From Hafnia psychrotolerans (GTDB taxonomy: Bacteria > Pseudomonadota > Gammaproteobacteria > Enterobacterales > Enterobacteriaceae): 64,000 bases of DNA. The notes below the pieces were generated by a model, which had not been told where the DNA came from, ran no database searches, and saw nothing but the letters and a program-made list of their open reading frames with translations. Where the stretch lies: positions 1 through 64,000 of the forward strand of contig NZ_BMFZ01000014.1 in the NCBI RefSeq assembly GCF_014639435.1, written 5' to 3'. The stretch's first letter is position 1. Every line of letters starts with the position of its first letter. Made by a program: the position numbers and the translations under genes. This document shows, piece by piece, positions 18,004 to 28,829 of this stretch.

Positions 18004-18311
18004 GAAAAATCCGTTTCATAAAGTGTAAAGATGTGTAACTTGACGGTAATTATTCATTCAACAGACTAGAAAGCAAGCAAATTATATTTTTTGGGCGTAC
18101 GGCGCTTTGTGTTTACAGACCATCGTTCGTGCAGTGTTGGCCATAATACAATGCCCGATCCTGTCGTTTGTGGGATGACACTTCAGCTTGCGCATATGGC
18201 ACGCAGGCGAAAGCCGTCCCGGCATGGGCAGCCTGACAGGATGCGAAGGGCAAAGTGATTCTGGTCGGGTCGGTGAGTCGTTGATTTACGGGGAACGGAA
18301 CAAGGGGCGAG
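18004..18311. other. Upstream region of the CDI operon
   Basis: The first ~100 bases upstream of cdiB are AT-rich and should contain the promoter, but no clear -35/-10 pair stands out. The rest (18113-18311) has an open frame on the minus strand with unlikely composition and no recognisable protein; I regard it as non-coding or decayed. Confidence 0.4.
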
Positions 18312-18380
18312 TGACTTGCGGGACTGCGCAATACGTTGTTGCATCCAGGTTTCCACTTCACGTTTGAACCCAGTGGGTGC
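18312..18380 (-). pseudogene. Possible AlpA-type regulator remnant
   Basis: Twenty-three codons reading APTGFKREVETWMQQRIAQS resemble the end of AlpA/excisionase-like HTH proteins, where a GF-x-x-x-EV-x-x-W[IM]-x-x-RIA motif closes the fold. The frame has a stop immediately upstream and continues downstream into non-family sequence. If right, it is debris of an integrated element at the proximal edge of the CDI locus. The match is short and read by eye. Confidence 0.35.
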
Positions 18381-18422
18381 CCTTTGTCATCCGTTTCTGA
18401 GAAATCAACGAGTTTTCCCTTT

Positions 18423-19244
18423 TCATCTGTCGTGATGCCCTAAGCGATTCATCGCCTGTGCCATGGCCTGGCCGCTGCTGCGCATGGTTTGTTGGTAATG
18501 AGCGGCTGCGCTGACAAACGCCGCAAGCAGTTCTCTGTCCTGTTGATGTTGAAAATATTCCGGGTGCCACTGTACGCCGAGACAAAAGTGATAGCCGTCG
18601 CATTCTATGCCTTCGATAACCCCATCCGGTGCCACGGCATTGATACGGCAACCTGCGCCCACTGTTTTCACAGCCTGATGGTGGGAGCTGTTGACCTCAT
18701 AACGCAATGAATCCACACAGCGGCTAAGCAAGGTGCCTGCAAAGATCTCTATTTCATGACGCGCGCGTTTTTTGCCGCCGGTATTTTCAGTATTGACTGT
18801 GGTGTTGTGTTCGAGTGCGTCGGGAAGTGCATCGGGGATATGTTGATGCAATGTGCCGCCGGTAAGCACCGCCAGCAGTTGTTGACCACCACAAATGCCG
18901 AGCAGCGGCATATTGCGGCGCATGGCCCCCTGCACGATGGCAGTTTCAAACTCAGTGCGTGCCGGTTTCAGGCGAATGTGATCGCTGGATTGCTGTTCGT
19001 TGAACAGTGAAGGCGGAACGTCAAAGGCACCGCCGGTGACCACAACCGCATCGCATAAAGAGAGATATTCGTCTGCCAGTTCGCCGTGGTGGGGCAGCGC
19101 CAACGGAACGGCTCCAAGTTCTGCCAGGCTGCTCATATAATTTTGGCGCAATGCGTACCAGGGTGAATCGGAGTATCCGCCAGCCTCTTCGCTATCCAGC
19201 GTCACGCCAATAACCGGCTTAGATTGAAATTTTGTGCTCATCAT
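18423..19244 (-). CDS. Peptidase C26 / gamma-glutamyl-GABA hydrolase family protein
   Basis: A class-I glutamine-amidotransferase-like hydrolase, 273 residues from the ATG at 19244 (a GTG 12 bases further out is also open; GGAG lies upstream). The nucleophile Cys is in LLGICGGQQ and the catalytic His in LGVQWHPE, with Glu following, as in PuuD-type enzymes that cut gamma-glutamyl bonds. Identity with E. coli PuuD is only moderate (the elbow there is AICRGLQ) and no other putrescine genes are nearby, so the substrate is open. It stands alone, divergent from the efflux operon. Confidence 0.85.
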   Translation of the reverse strand: MMSTKFQSKPVIGVTLDSEEAGGYSDSPWYALRQNYMSSLAELGAVPLALPHHGELADEYLSLCDAVVVTGGAFDVPPSLFNEQQSSDHIRLKPARTEFETAIVQGAMRRNMPLLGICGGQQLLAVLTGGTLHQHIPDALPDALEHNTTVNTENTGGKKRARHEIEIFAGTLLSRCVDSLRYEVNSSHHQAVKTVGAGCRINAVAPDGVIEGIECDGYHFCLGVQWHPEYFQHQQDRELLAAFVSAAAHYQQTMRSSGQAMAQAMNRLGHHDR

Positions 19245-19645
19245 AATCTGCCGCACTCCGTAGTTAACCCAAAGAGAAAGGAGAAGGAAAAGACTTTATC
19301 TCAACATATCAACAGGCCGGGGGCAGAAACAATACAAATTATCAATGCAAGAGGTATTTGGAATTTACCACTGTAATCGGTCATCTACGACGGTTTGCGT
19401 ACCATATTACAAGGTTGTCTCATCGCCAGCAGTTCATGATCTCGGGGGTTGTGAGGTTTACCGCTGCGTTGTTTTTGCTGTTAGAATTCATACAGTCATT
19501 AGAAACATATAAAATTAATTGCTGACGTAATCTTTACGTTGTCCTAGAAACAGCCCGTCGCTATTTTCAGGATAATGATTCTGTCTGGTTGAAGGACCTC
19601 ATTCAGCTTTTTTATCCTCATTTTTACTGCGAAACCAAGAAATTT
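19245..19645. other. Divergent intergenic region
   Basis: About 400 bases between the C26 peptidase gene and the efflux operon. AT-rich around 19490-19540, where promoters for one or both operons would lie. I see no operator palindrome, RNA gene or convincing small gene; a TTG-started extension of the mdtA-like frame from 19589 is not supported. Confidence 0.4.
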
Positions 19646-20935
19646 ATGCTGCCAAATGCCTCTTCCCGCTCCAAACGCCGCACAAGATTGTGGCTTGTCA
19701 TTGCTGTGATCATTGCGGCTATTTTGGTCTGGTATTTTGCCTTCCATCACAGTGCTTCAACCACTGCTGTGAAAAATGGCGGGCCAGGACGTGGCGGAAT
19801 GCGCGGGGGAATGCACGGTGCTGCGATGAAGGGCGGCCCAACGCCGGTGCAGGCGGGGAAAGCCGAGCAGGCCGATGTGCCGGTCTTTCTACGGGCATTG
19901 GGCACCGTTGTGGCCAATGCGACGGTGACGGTCACCAGCCGGGTTGACGGGCAACTGATGAAAGTCTATTTCACCGAAGGCCAGAAAGTGGAGCAAGGCC
20001 AGTTGCTGGCGCAGATTGATCCACGCAGTTATCAGGCGACGCTGGAGCAGTATCAGGGCGATTTAGCGCAGAACCAGGCGCTGGCCAAAAGCGCTGAGTT
20101 GACGTTGGCCCGTTATAAAAAACTCTACGCACAGGACTCTCTGGCGCGTCAGGATCTGGAAAGCCAGATGGCGACTGCCGGCCAATACGCCGGTGCAGTG
20201 AAAGCCGATCAGGCACAGATTGCTGCGGCAAAACTGAATCTGGAGTTTGCCAAAATCACCGCACCGGTCAGCGGGCATGTCGGTCTGCGTCTGGTCGATC
20301 CGGGCAATATGGTGAGCAGCAGTTCGACGACCGGAATCGTCACTATTACCCAAACTCAGCCGATTGCCGTCACGTTCAGCGTGCCGCAAAGCAACGTGCA
20401 AACTTTGCTTAAAGCACTGCGCGGCGGCCAGCAGTTGCCGACGACAGCCTTTGATCAAAATGGTAGCAACGTGCTTGGGCAAGGCAAACTTCAATTCATC
20501 AGTAATGAAATCGACACCAGTACCGGCAGCATTAAGCTGAAAGCGCTGTTTGAGAACCAAGATGAAAAGCTCTATCCGAACCAGTTTGTGAATGTCCGTT
20601 TACAGGTGGGGACGCTGGAGAAGACCACCGTGATCCCGGCGGCGGCCTTACAGCTGAGTGCCGCGGGAGATTTTGTCTATGTAGTGAAGGCCGATAACAC
20701 GATCGAGCGACGCCAGGTGAAATCCGGCCCATCCTTCGGCGATGACAAAGTTGCGGTGCTGTCTGGAATTATACCGGGCGAACAGGTGGTCACCACGGGT
20801 ATTGACAGCCTGAACAACGGCAGCAAAGTACAGGTTGTTACCGCCAGCGCTGCGGGTGACGCTACAGCGCCGAAACAACCCGCCGCCATTAGCCCAGACA
20901 ACGCCAGTACCGGTAAAGACAGCGGGCCGAAATGA
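19646..20935 (+). CDS. mdtA: RND efflux membrane-fusion protein (MdtA-like)
   Basis: Periplasmic adaptor of a tripartite drug-efflux pump, 429 residues, HlyD/AcrA family. One N-terminal membrane anchor (about 12-32, [17 protein letters not shown]), a Gly-rich linker, then the barrel-sandwich halves ([20 protein letters not shown]... and [18 protein letters not shown]) around a coiled-coil hairpin, a beta-barrel and a Ser/Asp/Pro-rich tail. The ATG at 19646 is chosen because it gives the same N-terminus as E. coli MdtA (Lys/Arg patch then anchor); the longer TTG frame adds 19 unlike residues. Its stop overlaps the next start (ATGA), so adaptor and pump are translated together. Confidence 0.9.
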   Translation: MLPNASSRSKRRTRLWLVIAVIIAAILVWYFAFHHSASTTAVKNGGPGRGGMRGGMHGAAMKGGPTPVQAGKAEQADVPVFLRALGTVVANATVTVTSRVDGQLMKVYFTEGQKVEQGQLLAQIDPRSYQATLEQYQGDLAQNQALAKSAELTLARYKKLYAQDSLARQDLESQMATAGQYAGAVKADQAQIAAAKLNLEFAKITAPVSGHVGLRLVDPGNMVSSSSTTGIVTITQTQPIAVTFSVPQSNVQTLLKALRGGQQLPTTAFDQNGSNVLGQGKLQFISNEIDTSTGSIKLKALFENQDEKLYPNQFVNVRLQVGTLEKTTVIPAAALQLSAAGDFVYVVKADNTIERRQVKSGPSFGDDKVAVLSGIIPGEQVVTTGIDSLNNGSKVQVVTASAAGDATAPKQPAAISPDNASTGKDSGPK

Positions 20936-23900
20936 ATCCATCACGCCTCTTTATACAAAGGCCGGTCGCCACCATTTTGCTGATGGTGGCCGTGCTGCTG
21001 TCGGGCATTTTTGCCTACAATATGCTCTCTACCTCGGCGCTGCCGCAGGTCGATTACCCAACTATCCAGGTGACCACGCTCTATCCAGGTGCCAGCCCGG
21101 ATGTGATGGCATCCGGTATTACTGCACCGCTTGAGCGTCAGTTGGGGCAGATGGCTGGCCTAAGTCAGATGTATTCTACCAGCGCCAGCGGTTCGTCGAT
21201 CATCACGCTGAAATTCTCGCTGGATCTCTCGCTAGACGTCGCCGAACAGGAAGTGCAGGCGGCCATTAATGCCGCTGACAACCTCCTGCCTAAAGATCTT
21301 CCCAATCCACCGACCTACAAAAAGGTCAATCCGGCCGACAGCGCGGTGCTGACACTGGCCGTGACTTCTGAATCACTGCCGCTGACCAAAGTGCAGGATT
21401 TAGTGAATACCCGCGTGGCGCTGAAGCTGTCGCAAATATCCGGCGTCGGTATGGTGACGCTGGCGGGTGGCAATCAGCCCGCCATTCGTGTGCAGGTCAA
21501 TCCGCGCGCGTTGGCGGCGCACAACCTCACGCTGGAAGATATCAACACGCTGATTGGCAACAGCAACGTCAACGGCTCCAAAGGCGGCTTTGATGGCAAA
21601 TACCATTCGGTCACCATCGATGCCAACGATCAACTGCGTACCGCTGCTGAGTATGGCAATCTGATTATCACTTATCAGAATGGTGCGGCGCTGCGTCTGC
21701 GCGACATCGCCACACTCTCCGAAGCGCCAGAAAATCAGTACCTGTCGGCGTGGGCCAACAAAAAACCGGCGATCATCATTAGCGTACAGCGCCAGCCAGG
21801 TGCCAACGTGATTGCGGTGGTGGATGCGATTAAACAGCAGTTACCGACATTGCAGGAATCGCTGCCGGACTCAGTCAACGTCACGATTTTGTCAGACCGT
21901 ACTCAGACCATCCGTGCCTCCATCAGCGATGTAAAGTTTGAGTTGATGCTGTCAATTGCGCTGGTCGTCATGGTCACCTTCCTTTTCTTGCGCAACGTCG
22001 CGGCCACGCTCATTCCGAGCGTCGCGGTGCCACTTTCGCTGGTGGGGACATTCGGCGTGATGTACCTGTGCGGGTTCAGCCTGAACAACCTGTCGCTGAT
22101 GGCGCTGACCATTGCCACCGGCTTTGTTATCGATGACGCTATCGTGGTCGTGGAGAACATTACGCGACGGCTGGAAGAGGGCGAAACGCCGATGCAGGCA
22201 GCGCTTAAAGGCTCTGCGCAGATCGGCTTTACCATCATTTCCCTGACTTTCTCTCTGATTGCCGTATTGATCCCGCTGCTGTTTATGGGCGACGTGGTGG
22301 GGCGGTTATTTCGTGAATTTGCGATTACGTTGGCGGTGTCGATTCTGGTGTCGATGGTGGTGTCGCTAACCCTGACGCCGATGCTGTGCGCCTATTTACT
22401 CCGTCATATTCCCGAAGAAAAACAGAGTCGTTTTTACCGCAAAGGCGGGCAACTATTCGACAAACTGATTGCCGGCTACGACCGTATGCTGATCGTGGTC
22501 CTCAACCATCAGCGTCTGACCTTGCTGGTGGCCGCCGCTACGCTGGTGTTCACCGCATTGCTGTATGTGATTGTGCCGAAAGGCTTCTTCCCATCACAGG
22601 ATACAGGGATGATTCAGGGGATCACGCAGGCGTCGCAGGATGTCTCTTTCGGTGAGATGGGCCGCCGCCAGCAGTTGCTGACTGCCGCCATTTTGCAAGA
22701 TCCGGCGGTCGACAGCGTATCTTCGACCATTGGTGTGGACGGTAACAACACGAGTCTGAACAGCGGGCGTCTGCAAATTAACCTTAAGTCTTTTGCTCAG
22801 CGGGGCGAACGCGCTCCCGCGATCATTGCGCGTCTTAAGCAAGAAACGGCTTCGGTGCCAGGCATTAGGTTGTATATGCTGTCCTCACAGGATCTCACGG
22901 TCGATGACCAGGTTACGCCAAGCCAGTACCAGTTTACGCTCGACGATGCCGACAGCGAAAATCTGGTCACCTGGACGCCGAAACTGATTGAGAAACTGAG
23001 TCAGCAGCCGGAGTTCAGTGACGTGGTCAGCAACCTGCAAAATCAGGGGCAGGTGGCCTACGTTGAACTGGACCGCGATGCCGCTTCGCGTTTTGGTATT
23101 ACGGCTTCTGATGTCGATACCGCGCTCTATAACGCTTTCGGTCAGCGACTGGTTTCAACCATCTTTACTCAGTCAAACCAATACCGGGTTGTACTCGAAG
23201 TCGCGCCGCAGTTCCAGCAGTCACCGGCCTCGTTTGAGGATATCTATCTGGCGACCAGCAACACTGACGCGTCATCGTCATCGACATCGGATGCAAACAG
23301 CACCTCGACCACTAGCGCGTCAGGCTCAACCACCAGCAGTTCCGCCAGCGGGACATCCACCCATACTACGGCGGGCATGATCAAACTGACGTCGATCGCC
23401 AAAATACATATGCGCACGGGTGCCCTGTTGCAGGCACGTCTCAATCAGTTCCCGGCAGTGACCGTCTCCTTCAATCTGAAAGAGGGCTACTCGCTGGAAC
23501 AAGCGCAGGAAGCCATCAAGCAGAGCGTGGCGGATCTTTCCCTGCCGGACAGCATTACTCTGCGCTATCAGGGCGCGGCATCATCCTTTGAAAGCGCCAC
23601 CAGTAATACGCTGTGGCTCATTCTGGCTGCCTTGCTGACCATGTACGTGGTGCTCGGTATTCTGTATGAAAGCTTTATTCATCCGGTGACAATCCTTTCG
23701 ACGCTGCCGTCGGCGGCAGTGGGTGCGCTGCTCTCCTTGCTGTTTGCCAATACCGAATTCAGTCTGATTGCGCTGATCGGCGTGATCCTGTTGATCGGCA
23801 TCGTCAAGAAAAATGCCATCATGATGATCGACTTTGCGCTCGAGGCGGAAAACAAACAGGGCATGTCGCCGCGGGAGGCGATCCACCAGGCATGCTTACT

Positions 23901-24177
23901 GCGTTTTCGACCGATTCTGATGACCACCATGGCGGCGCTACTCGGCGCGCTGCCGCTCATGCTGGCCAGCGGATCCGGCGCGGAACTGCGTCAGCCGCTG
24001 GGGTTGGTGATTGTTGGTGGCTTGATCCTCAGTCAGTTGCTGACGCTGTTCTCTACGCCGGTTATTTACCTGATGTTTGACCGCCTGGCGACCCGCTGGA
24101 ATCCGCGTCTAAAAAGAAAACGGGCTCTTCAGGCTGAAAAAAAACAAGCCAGTCAGCCGCCTACTGGTAATCAATAG
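20932..24177 (+). CDS. mdtB: RND efflux pump subunit (MdtB-like)
   Basis: Inner-membrane proton/drug antiporter, 1081 residues, HAE1-type RND family, first of two different pump subunits that assemble as a heterotrimer in MdtBC-type systems. It has the standard layout of two sets of six helices with large periplasmic loops, and the helix-4 motif [15 protein letters not shown] with its two Asp residues. It is about 40 residues longer than E. coli MdtB. The extra length is a low-complexity segment at residues 775-813, 28 of 39 being Ser or Thr, placed in the second periplasmic loop where E. coli has a short hairpin. Stop and next start are adjacent. Confidence 0.92.
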   Translation: MNPSRLFIQRPVATILLMVAVLLSGIFAYNMLSTSALPQVDYPTIQVTTLYPGASPDVMASGITAPLERQLGQMAGLSQMYSTSASGSSIITLKFSLDLSLDVAEQEVQAAINAADNLLPKDLPNPPTYKKVNPADSAVLTLAVTSESLPLTKVQDLVNTRVALKLSQISGVGMVTLAGGNQPAIRVQVNPRALAAHNLTLEDINTLIGNSNVNGSKGGFDGKYHSVTIDANDQLRTAAEYGNLIITYQNGAALRLRDIATLSEAPENQYLSAWANKKPAIIISVQRQPGANVIAVVDAIKQQLPTLQESLPDSVNVTILSDRTQTIRASISDVKFELMLSIALVVMVTFLFLRNVAATLIPSVAVPLSLVGTFGVMYLCGFSLNNLSLMALTIATGFVIDDAIVVVENITRRLEEGETPMQAALKGSAQIGFTIISLTFSLIAVLIPLLFMGDVVGRLFREFAITLAVSILVSMVVSLTLTPMLCAYLLRHIPEEKQSRFYRKGGQLFDKLIAGYDRMLIVVLNHQRLTLLVAAATLVFTALLYVIVPKGFFPSQDTGMIQGITQASQDVSFGEMGRRQQLLTAAILQDPAVDSVSSTIGVDGNNTSLNSGRLQINLKSFAQRGERAPAIIARLKQETASVPGIRLYMLSSQDLTVDDQVTPSQYQFTLDDADSENLVTWTPKLIEKLSQQPEFSDVVSNLQNQGQVAYVELDRDAASRFGITASDVDTALYNAFGQRLVSTIFTQSNQYRVVLEVAPQFQQSPASFEDIYLATSNTDASSSSTSDANSTSTTSASGSTTSSSASGTSTHTTAGMIKLTSIAKIHMRTGALLQARLNQFPAVTVSFNLKEGYSLEQAQEAIKQSVADLSLPDSITLRYQGAASSFESATSNTLWLILAALLTMYVVLGILYESFIHPVTILSTLPSAAVGALLSLLFANTEFSLIALIGVILLIGIVKKNAIMMIDFALEAENKQGMSPREAIHQACLLRFRPILMTTMAALLGALPLMLASGSGAELRQPLGLVIVGGLILSQLLTLFSTPVIYLMFDRLATRWNPRLKRKRALQAEKKQASQPPTGNQ

Positions 24178-27100
24178 ATGAATATCTCGCGCTTTTTCAT
24201 CTTCCGCCCGGTAGCGACACTGTTGCTGACGGGGGCGATTGTCCTGCTGGGTCTGCTCGGTTATCGCCTGCTGCCGGTTGCACCGCTGCCGCAGTTGGAT
24301 CTGCCGGTGATCATGGTCAGCGCCAGCCTGCCTGGTGCCAGCCCGGAAACCATGGCCGCCACCGTGGCGACGCCGCTCGAACGTGCTTTGGGGCAGATTG
24401 CCGGTGTCAGCGAAATGACGTCCAACAGTTCGCAAGGCAGTACCTCCGTGGTGTTGCAGTTTGATCTAGACCGTGAAATCAACGGTGCAGCACGCGACGT
24501 GCAGGCGGCGATTAATGCCTCGCGGGCTTTGTTGCCAAGTAGCATGCCGTCATTGCCGACCTACCGTAAAGCCAACCCGTCGGACGCGCCGATCATCATG
24601 CTGTCGCTGACTTCGTCCACACGTAGCAAAGGCGAACTGTACGATATCGCCTCCAGCCAGCTGCAACAGAAAATTGCGCAGGTCAACGGCGTCGGCCAGG
24701 TATCACTGGTCGGCTCTGCGTTGCCCGGTGTACGTATCGATCTGCGTCCGGAGGCCATCAGCCAGTATGGCATTTCGCTCGACACCATTCGCTCCGCCAT
24801 TGCTAACAGCACCACCAATTTGCCGAAGGGCGTTTTACAAGGCTCGAGTCAATCCTGGATGATTGAGGGTAACGGCCAACAAAGCACGGCGGCTCAGTAT
24901 AAAACGCTGATTGTCACTTACATTAATGGCGCAGCAATTCGCCTGAGCGACATCGCGAATGTGTATGATTCAGTGGAAGATAAGTACAACGTTGGCTACT
25001 ACAACGACACCCCGTCGGTGATGATTGGTGTCACCCGTCAGGCGGGCGCTAACATGCTGGAGACCATTCGGGCCATCAAAACCGCGCTGCCACAAATGGA
25101 AGAGAGCCTGCCGGGCGACGTGACGCTACACATCGCACTGGATCGTTCGGGTACGATTTCCGGTTCCTTGCGCGCCACCGAAGTGACATTGCTTGAAGCT
25201 ACGGTGCTGGTGATCGCCGTGGTGTTTGTCTTTCTGCGCAATTTACAGGCGGTGATCATTCCGGCGCTGGCATTGCCGGTGTCACTCATCGGCACCTGCT
25301 CGGTGATGTACCTGCTGGGATACAGCCTGGATAACCTGTCGCTGATGGCACTGATTATCGCCACTGGCTTTGTGGTCGATGATGCCATTGTGGTGCTGGA
25401 AAATATCACCCGCCATATTGAAGAGGGATTGGGGCCGGTGCGGGCTGCCATCAAAGGCGCGCAAGAAGTCAGCTTTACCGTGCTGTCGATGACCCTCTCG
25501 CTGGTTGCCGTATTCATTCCGCTGCTGCTGATGGGCGGGATCTTGGGGCGCTTGTTCCGCGAGTTTGCCGTGACACTCACCGTATCGCTGCTCATCTCGA
25601 TGCTGGTGTCGCTGAGCCTCACACCGATGCTCTGTGCGCGTTTTCTAAGCCGTAAACCGGCCGTGGAAAAACGTCAGCCGCGCATTTACCGCATTATCGA
25701 ACGGGCACTTAACCGCTTGCTGGCGAGCTATGCTGCTGCGCTTGGCTGGGTGATGCGGCACCAACTGATCACTTTGTTTGGCCTGCTGTTGACCATCATG
25801 CTCAACGTCTACCTTTATACCGTGGTGGAGAAAGGCTTTTTCCCCAATCAGGACACCGGCATGCTGATGGGTATGATGCGCGCGGATCAGAACACCTCAT
25901 TTCAGTCTATTCAGCCAAAAGTGCTGGAATACAGCAAAATTATTCAGGCCGATCCGGCCGTTGAGGCCGTGATGAGTTCAGCGGGGAGCGGCGGGTTTGG
26001 TTCGCGTAATACCGCGACGTTCTTTGTGCGGCTGAAGGACTACAAACAGCGTAGCGCCAACGCCAATGAAGTGGCCAATCGGTTGATGGCAAAAACCAGT
26101 AAGCTGGCGGGGGCGCAACTGTTTTTGATGGCCGCGCAGGATTTACGCGTTGGCGCACGCAGCGCCAACGCACAATACCAGTACAGCTTGCAGGCAGATG
26201 ATCTGTCGCTACTGCGTGAGTGGGCGCCGAAAGTGAAAGCTGCACTGGAGAAACTGCCACAGCTGACCGGCGTAGACACCGATTCACAAACCGGTGGTCA
26301 GGAAGTGATGCTGACGATTGACCGCGACAAGGCGTCGCGTCTTGGGGTCAATATCAAGATGGTCGACACGCTGCTCAACAACGCGTTCAGCCAGCGGCAA
26401 ATTGCCACTATCTACAAAACGCTCAATCAGTACCACGTGGTGATGAATCTGACAGACGACTACACCAGCAATCCTGACGTGCTCAATCAGCTGTATGTCA
26501 TCACCGATGCGGGTGATCAGATACCGCTCTCGGCTTTCACCCAGTTTAGCGGCGCCAACGCACCACTGTCTGTGTCGCATCAGGATCAATCGGCCACCAC
26601 CACGCTGGCCTTTAATCTGGCCGACGGTGTGGCGCTTGGCGACGCACAGGGTTTGATTAAAACCGCGATGGCGAAAATTGGTCTGCCTGACACTATTCAA
26701 GCCGGATTTGCCGGTACCGCGAAGGCGTTTGACTCATCGGCCAGCATGATGCCTTGGCTGATCCTCGCGGCGTTGGCGGCGGTGTATATCGTGCTTGGCG
26801 TATTATACGAAAGCTACATTCATCCACTGACGATCCTCTCAACGCTGCCTTCTGCGGGCTTGGGGGCATTGCTACTGATGCTGCTGACCAACACGCAGTT
26901 GACGGTGATCGCTTTGATCGGGATTTTGTTGTTGATCGGTATTGTGAAGAAGAATGCGATCATGATGATCGACTTCGCGCTCGATGCCGAACGCCGCCTT
27001 GGACTATCACCACAGCAGGCGATCACGCAGGCCTGCCTGATGCGCTTCCGCCCGATCCTGATGACTACGTTGGCGGCATTCTTTGGCGCTTTACCGTTGG

Positions 27101-27303
27101 CTCTCGGCAGCGGCGGCGACGCTGACCTGCGTAGCCCGCTGGGACTGGCCATTGCCGGTGGTTTGGCGCTGAGTCAGATATTGACCCTGTTCACCACGCC
27201 AGTGGTCTATCTCTATATGGATCGCTCGAGCCGTGCGACGCGCCGTTTCTGGCATCGTCTGCGTCCTCATGCGGCATCACCACAGGCCGATTCGCATGAT
27301 TAA
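24178..27303 (+). CDS. mdtC: RND efflux pump subunit (MdtC-like)
   Basis: Second pump subunit, 1041 residues, starting directly after the mdtB stop. The N-terminus (FRPVATLLL, LPVAPLPQLDLPVI, SLPGASPETMA) and the helix-4 motif ATGFVVDDAIVVLEN match MdtC/MuxC-type RND proteins, and the pairing of two unlike RND subunits after one adaptor is the hallmark of MdtABC and MuxABC. Unlike the E. coli operon, no MFS gene (mdtD) or baeSR two-component genes follow; an outer-membrane factor does, as in Pseudomonas mux operons. Confidence 0.92.
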   Translation: MNISRFFIFRPVATLLLTGAIVLLGLLGYRLLPVAPLPQLDLPVIMVSASLPGASPETMAATVATPLERALGQIAGVSEMTSNSSQGSTSVVLQFDLDREINGAARDVQAAINASRALLPSSMPSLPTYRKANPSDAPIIMLSLTSSTRSKGELYDIASSQLQQKIAQVNGVGQVSLVGSALPGVRIDLRPEAISQYGISLDTIRSAIANSTTNLPKGVLQGSSQSWMIEGNGQQSTAAQYKTLIVTYINGAAIRLSDIANVYDSVEDKYNVGYYNDTPSVMIGVTRQAGANMLETIRAIKTALPQMEESLPGDVTLHIALDRSGTISGSLRATEVTLLEATVLVIAVVFVFLRNLQAVIIPALALPVSLIGTCSVMYLLGYSLDNLSLMALIIATGFVVDDAIVVLENITRHIEEGLGPVRAAIKGAQEVSFTVLSMTLSLVAVFIPLLLMGGILGRLFREFAVTLTVSLLISMLVSLSLTPMLCARFLSRKPAVEKRQPRIYRIIERALNRLLASYAAALGWVMRHQLITLFGLLLTIMLNVYLYTVVEKGFFPNQDTGMLMGMMRADQNTSFQSIQPKVLEYSKIIQADPAVEAVMSSAGSGGFGSRNTATFFVRLKDYKQRSANANEVANRLMAKTSKLAGAQLFLMAAQDLRVGARSANAQYQYSLQADDLSLLREWAPKVKAALEKLPQLTGVDTDSQTGGQEVMLTIDRDKASRLGVNIKMVDTLLNNAFSQRQIATIYKTLNQYHVVMNLTDDYTSNPDVLNQLYVITDAGDQIPLSAFTQFSGANAPLSVSHQDQSATTTLAFNLADGVALGDAQGLIKTAMAKIGLPDTIQAGFAGTAKAFDSSASMMPWLILAALAAVYIVLGVLYESYIHPLTILSTLPSAGLGALLLMLLTNTQLTVIALIGILLLIGIVKKNAIMMIDFALDAERRLGLSPQQAITQACLMRFRPILMTTLAAFFGALPLALGSGGDADLRSPLGLAIAGGLALSQILTLFTTPVVYLYMDRSSRATRRFWHRLRPHAASPQADSHD

Positions 27304-27343
27304 TTCTTTTATGACTCATCCTTTGAAAAGCGAAAAGATTCTG

Positions 27344-28750
27344 ATGACATCCGCTAACACCCGTTCCGTTCTATTCCGCCTTGCACCTTTGGCGTTGGTG
27401 TTGCTGGTCAGCGCCTGCACCGTTGGCCCGGATTATCAGCGGCCATCTGCTCCGCTTTCGCTGGAATTTAAAGAGGCCAAAGGCTGGATGGCGGCGGTGC
27501 CGCAGGACAATCACACAAAGGGCGATTGGTGGGCGGTATATAAAGACCCTGAGCTGTCGTCTTTGTTGAGTCAGGTGCAGATTTCCAACCAAAACGTCGC
27601 ACAATATGCAGCACAGTATCGGCAGGCGCAGGCGTTGGTGACAGAGGCGCGATCCGGACTGTATCCCTCCGTTGATGCCAGCGTGGGCAGCACCCGCAGC
27701 GGCACCTATTCGTCGATCACCAAGCAGCAATCGGCGAAGCTCAGCGCCAGTTGGGAGCTGGATTTGTGGGGCAAATTGCGCCGCACGGTTGAAGAGGACC
27801 GGGCCAGTGCACAGGCCAGCAAGGCCGATCTGGCGAACGCCACGCTCAGTGCACAGTCCGAGCTGGCACAGGATTATTTCCAGTTGCGTGTGATGGACCA
27901 ACAAATCGCGCTGTATAACCGCAGTATCGCGGCCTATGAGCGTTATCAAACCATTATTCAGAATCAATATACCGGCGGCAATACGTCGCGGGCCACGCTG
28001 GCACAGGCGCAAACCCAACTGGAAAGCGCACGCGCTTCAGCGTTGCAGGTGCAGTGGCAGCGTGCACAGATGGAGCACGCCATTGCCGTGTTGATGGGGA
28101 AACCGCCTGCGCAGTTCACCCTGACGGCACGCGAAATGACCTTCACTTTGCCGTCGATCCCGCCGGGACTCCCGTCGCAACTGTTGCAACGTCGCCCGGA
28201 CATCGCGTCGGCCGAACGTTCGATGGCGTCGGCTAACGCTGCCATCGGTGTGGCCACTGCTGCCTATTATCCGGATCTGACGCTCAGTGCCAGCGGCGGT
28301 TTCACCAGTAATGCTTTCCATAGTCTGTTCTCTCTACCGAACCGCGCCTGGTCGCTGGGGCCGGAACTGAGCCAGACCGTGCTGGATTTCGGCGCGACGC
28401 GTAGCAAAGTGACTCAGGCCGAAGCCGCCTATGACGCGCAGGTCGCGGCGTATCGCCAGAGTGTGTTGGGTGCCTTGCAGGAAGTGGAGGATTATCTGGT
28501 GGAGTTGCATACTCTTGACGCGCAAACACTGGCGCAACAACGCGCCGCTGATGCCGCCAAAGAGTCAGCCCGCGTGACCTACAACCAGTATCAGGCGGGG
28601 ATGATCGATTATCTCGACGTTGCCAGCACCGAAAACACCAGCCTTTCCCAGCAGCAAAATGTGCTATCACTGCTTAGCACCCAGATGGTTACCAGCGTTA
28701 AGTTGATTGCCGCACTTGGCGGCGGATGGAATGGGGACGTCGGGGAATGA
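27344..28750 (+). CDS. Outer-membrane efflux lipoprotein (OprM/NodT family)
   Basis: Outer-membrane channel that completes the RND pump, 468 residues. The lipoprotein signal ends in the lipobox LVSAC, after which the mature protein starts CTVGPDYQRP, typical of NodT/OprM factors. Two OEP repeats follow, each a long Ala/Gln-rich helical pair with strands between; SWELDLWGKLRR and GLPSQLLQRRPDI are family landmarks. Another ATG at 27311 is in frame; 27344 is preferred because it gives a normal-length signal. It follows mdtC by 40 bases in the same operon. A hairpin at 28756-28782 probably ends the transcript. Confidence 0.92.
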   Translation: MTSANTRSVLFRLAPLALVLLVSACTVGPDYQRPSAPLSLEFKEAKGWMAAVPQDNHTKGDWWAVYKDPELSSLLSQVQISNQNVAQYAAQYRQAQALVTEARSGLYPSVDASVGSTRSGTYSSITKQQSAKLSASWELDLWGKLRRTVEEDRASAQASKADLANATLSAQSELAQDYFQLRVMDQQIALYNRSIAAYERYQTIIQNQYTGGNTSRATLAQAQTQLESARASALQVQWQRAQMEHAIAVLMGKPPAQFTLTAREMTFTLPSIPPGLPSQLLQRRPDIASAERSMASANAAIGVATAAYYPDLTLSASGGFTSNAFHSLFSLPNRAWSLGPELSQTVLDFGATRSKVTQAEAAYDAQVAAYRQSVLGALQEVEDYLVELHTLDAQTLAQQRAADAAKESARVTYNQYQAGMIDYLDVASTENTSLSQQQNVLSLLSTQMVTSVKLIAALGGGWNGDVGE

Positions 28751-28755
28751 TGAGA

Positions 28756-28782
28756 AGAAGATCTTGCGAAGCAAGATCTTCT
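28756..28782 (+). terminator. Hairpin after efflux operon
   Basis: A perfect 12-bp inverted repeat, AGAAGATCTTGC and GCAAGATCTTCT around GAA, directly after the stop of the efflux lipoprotein. There is no clean T-run, so it may act as an RNA stabiliser as well as a terminator. A second small hairpin, GGCTGC-AAT-GCAGCC, follows at about 28792. Confidence 0.6.
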
Positions 28783-28829
28783 CGGTTCATAGGGCTGCAA
28801 TGCAGCCTTAAAAATGAAAGTAGAAATGA

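Noticed and set aside
18113-18361. 82-residue open frame upstream of cdiB on the minus strand
   Set aside because: Composition is not protein-like (many His, Pro and Cys without pattern) and the neighbouring frame gives a better, though short, AlpA-like match.
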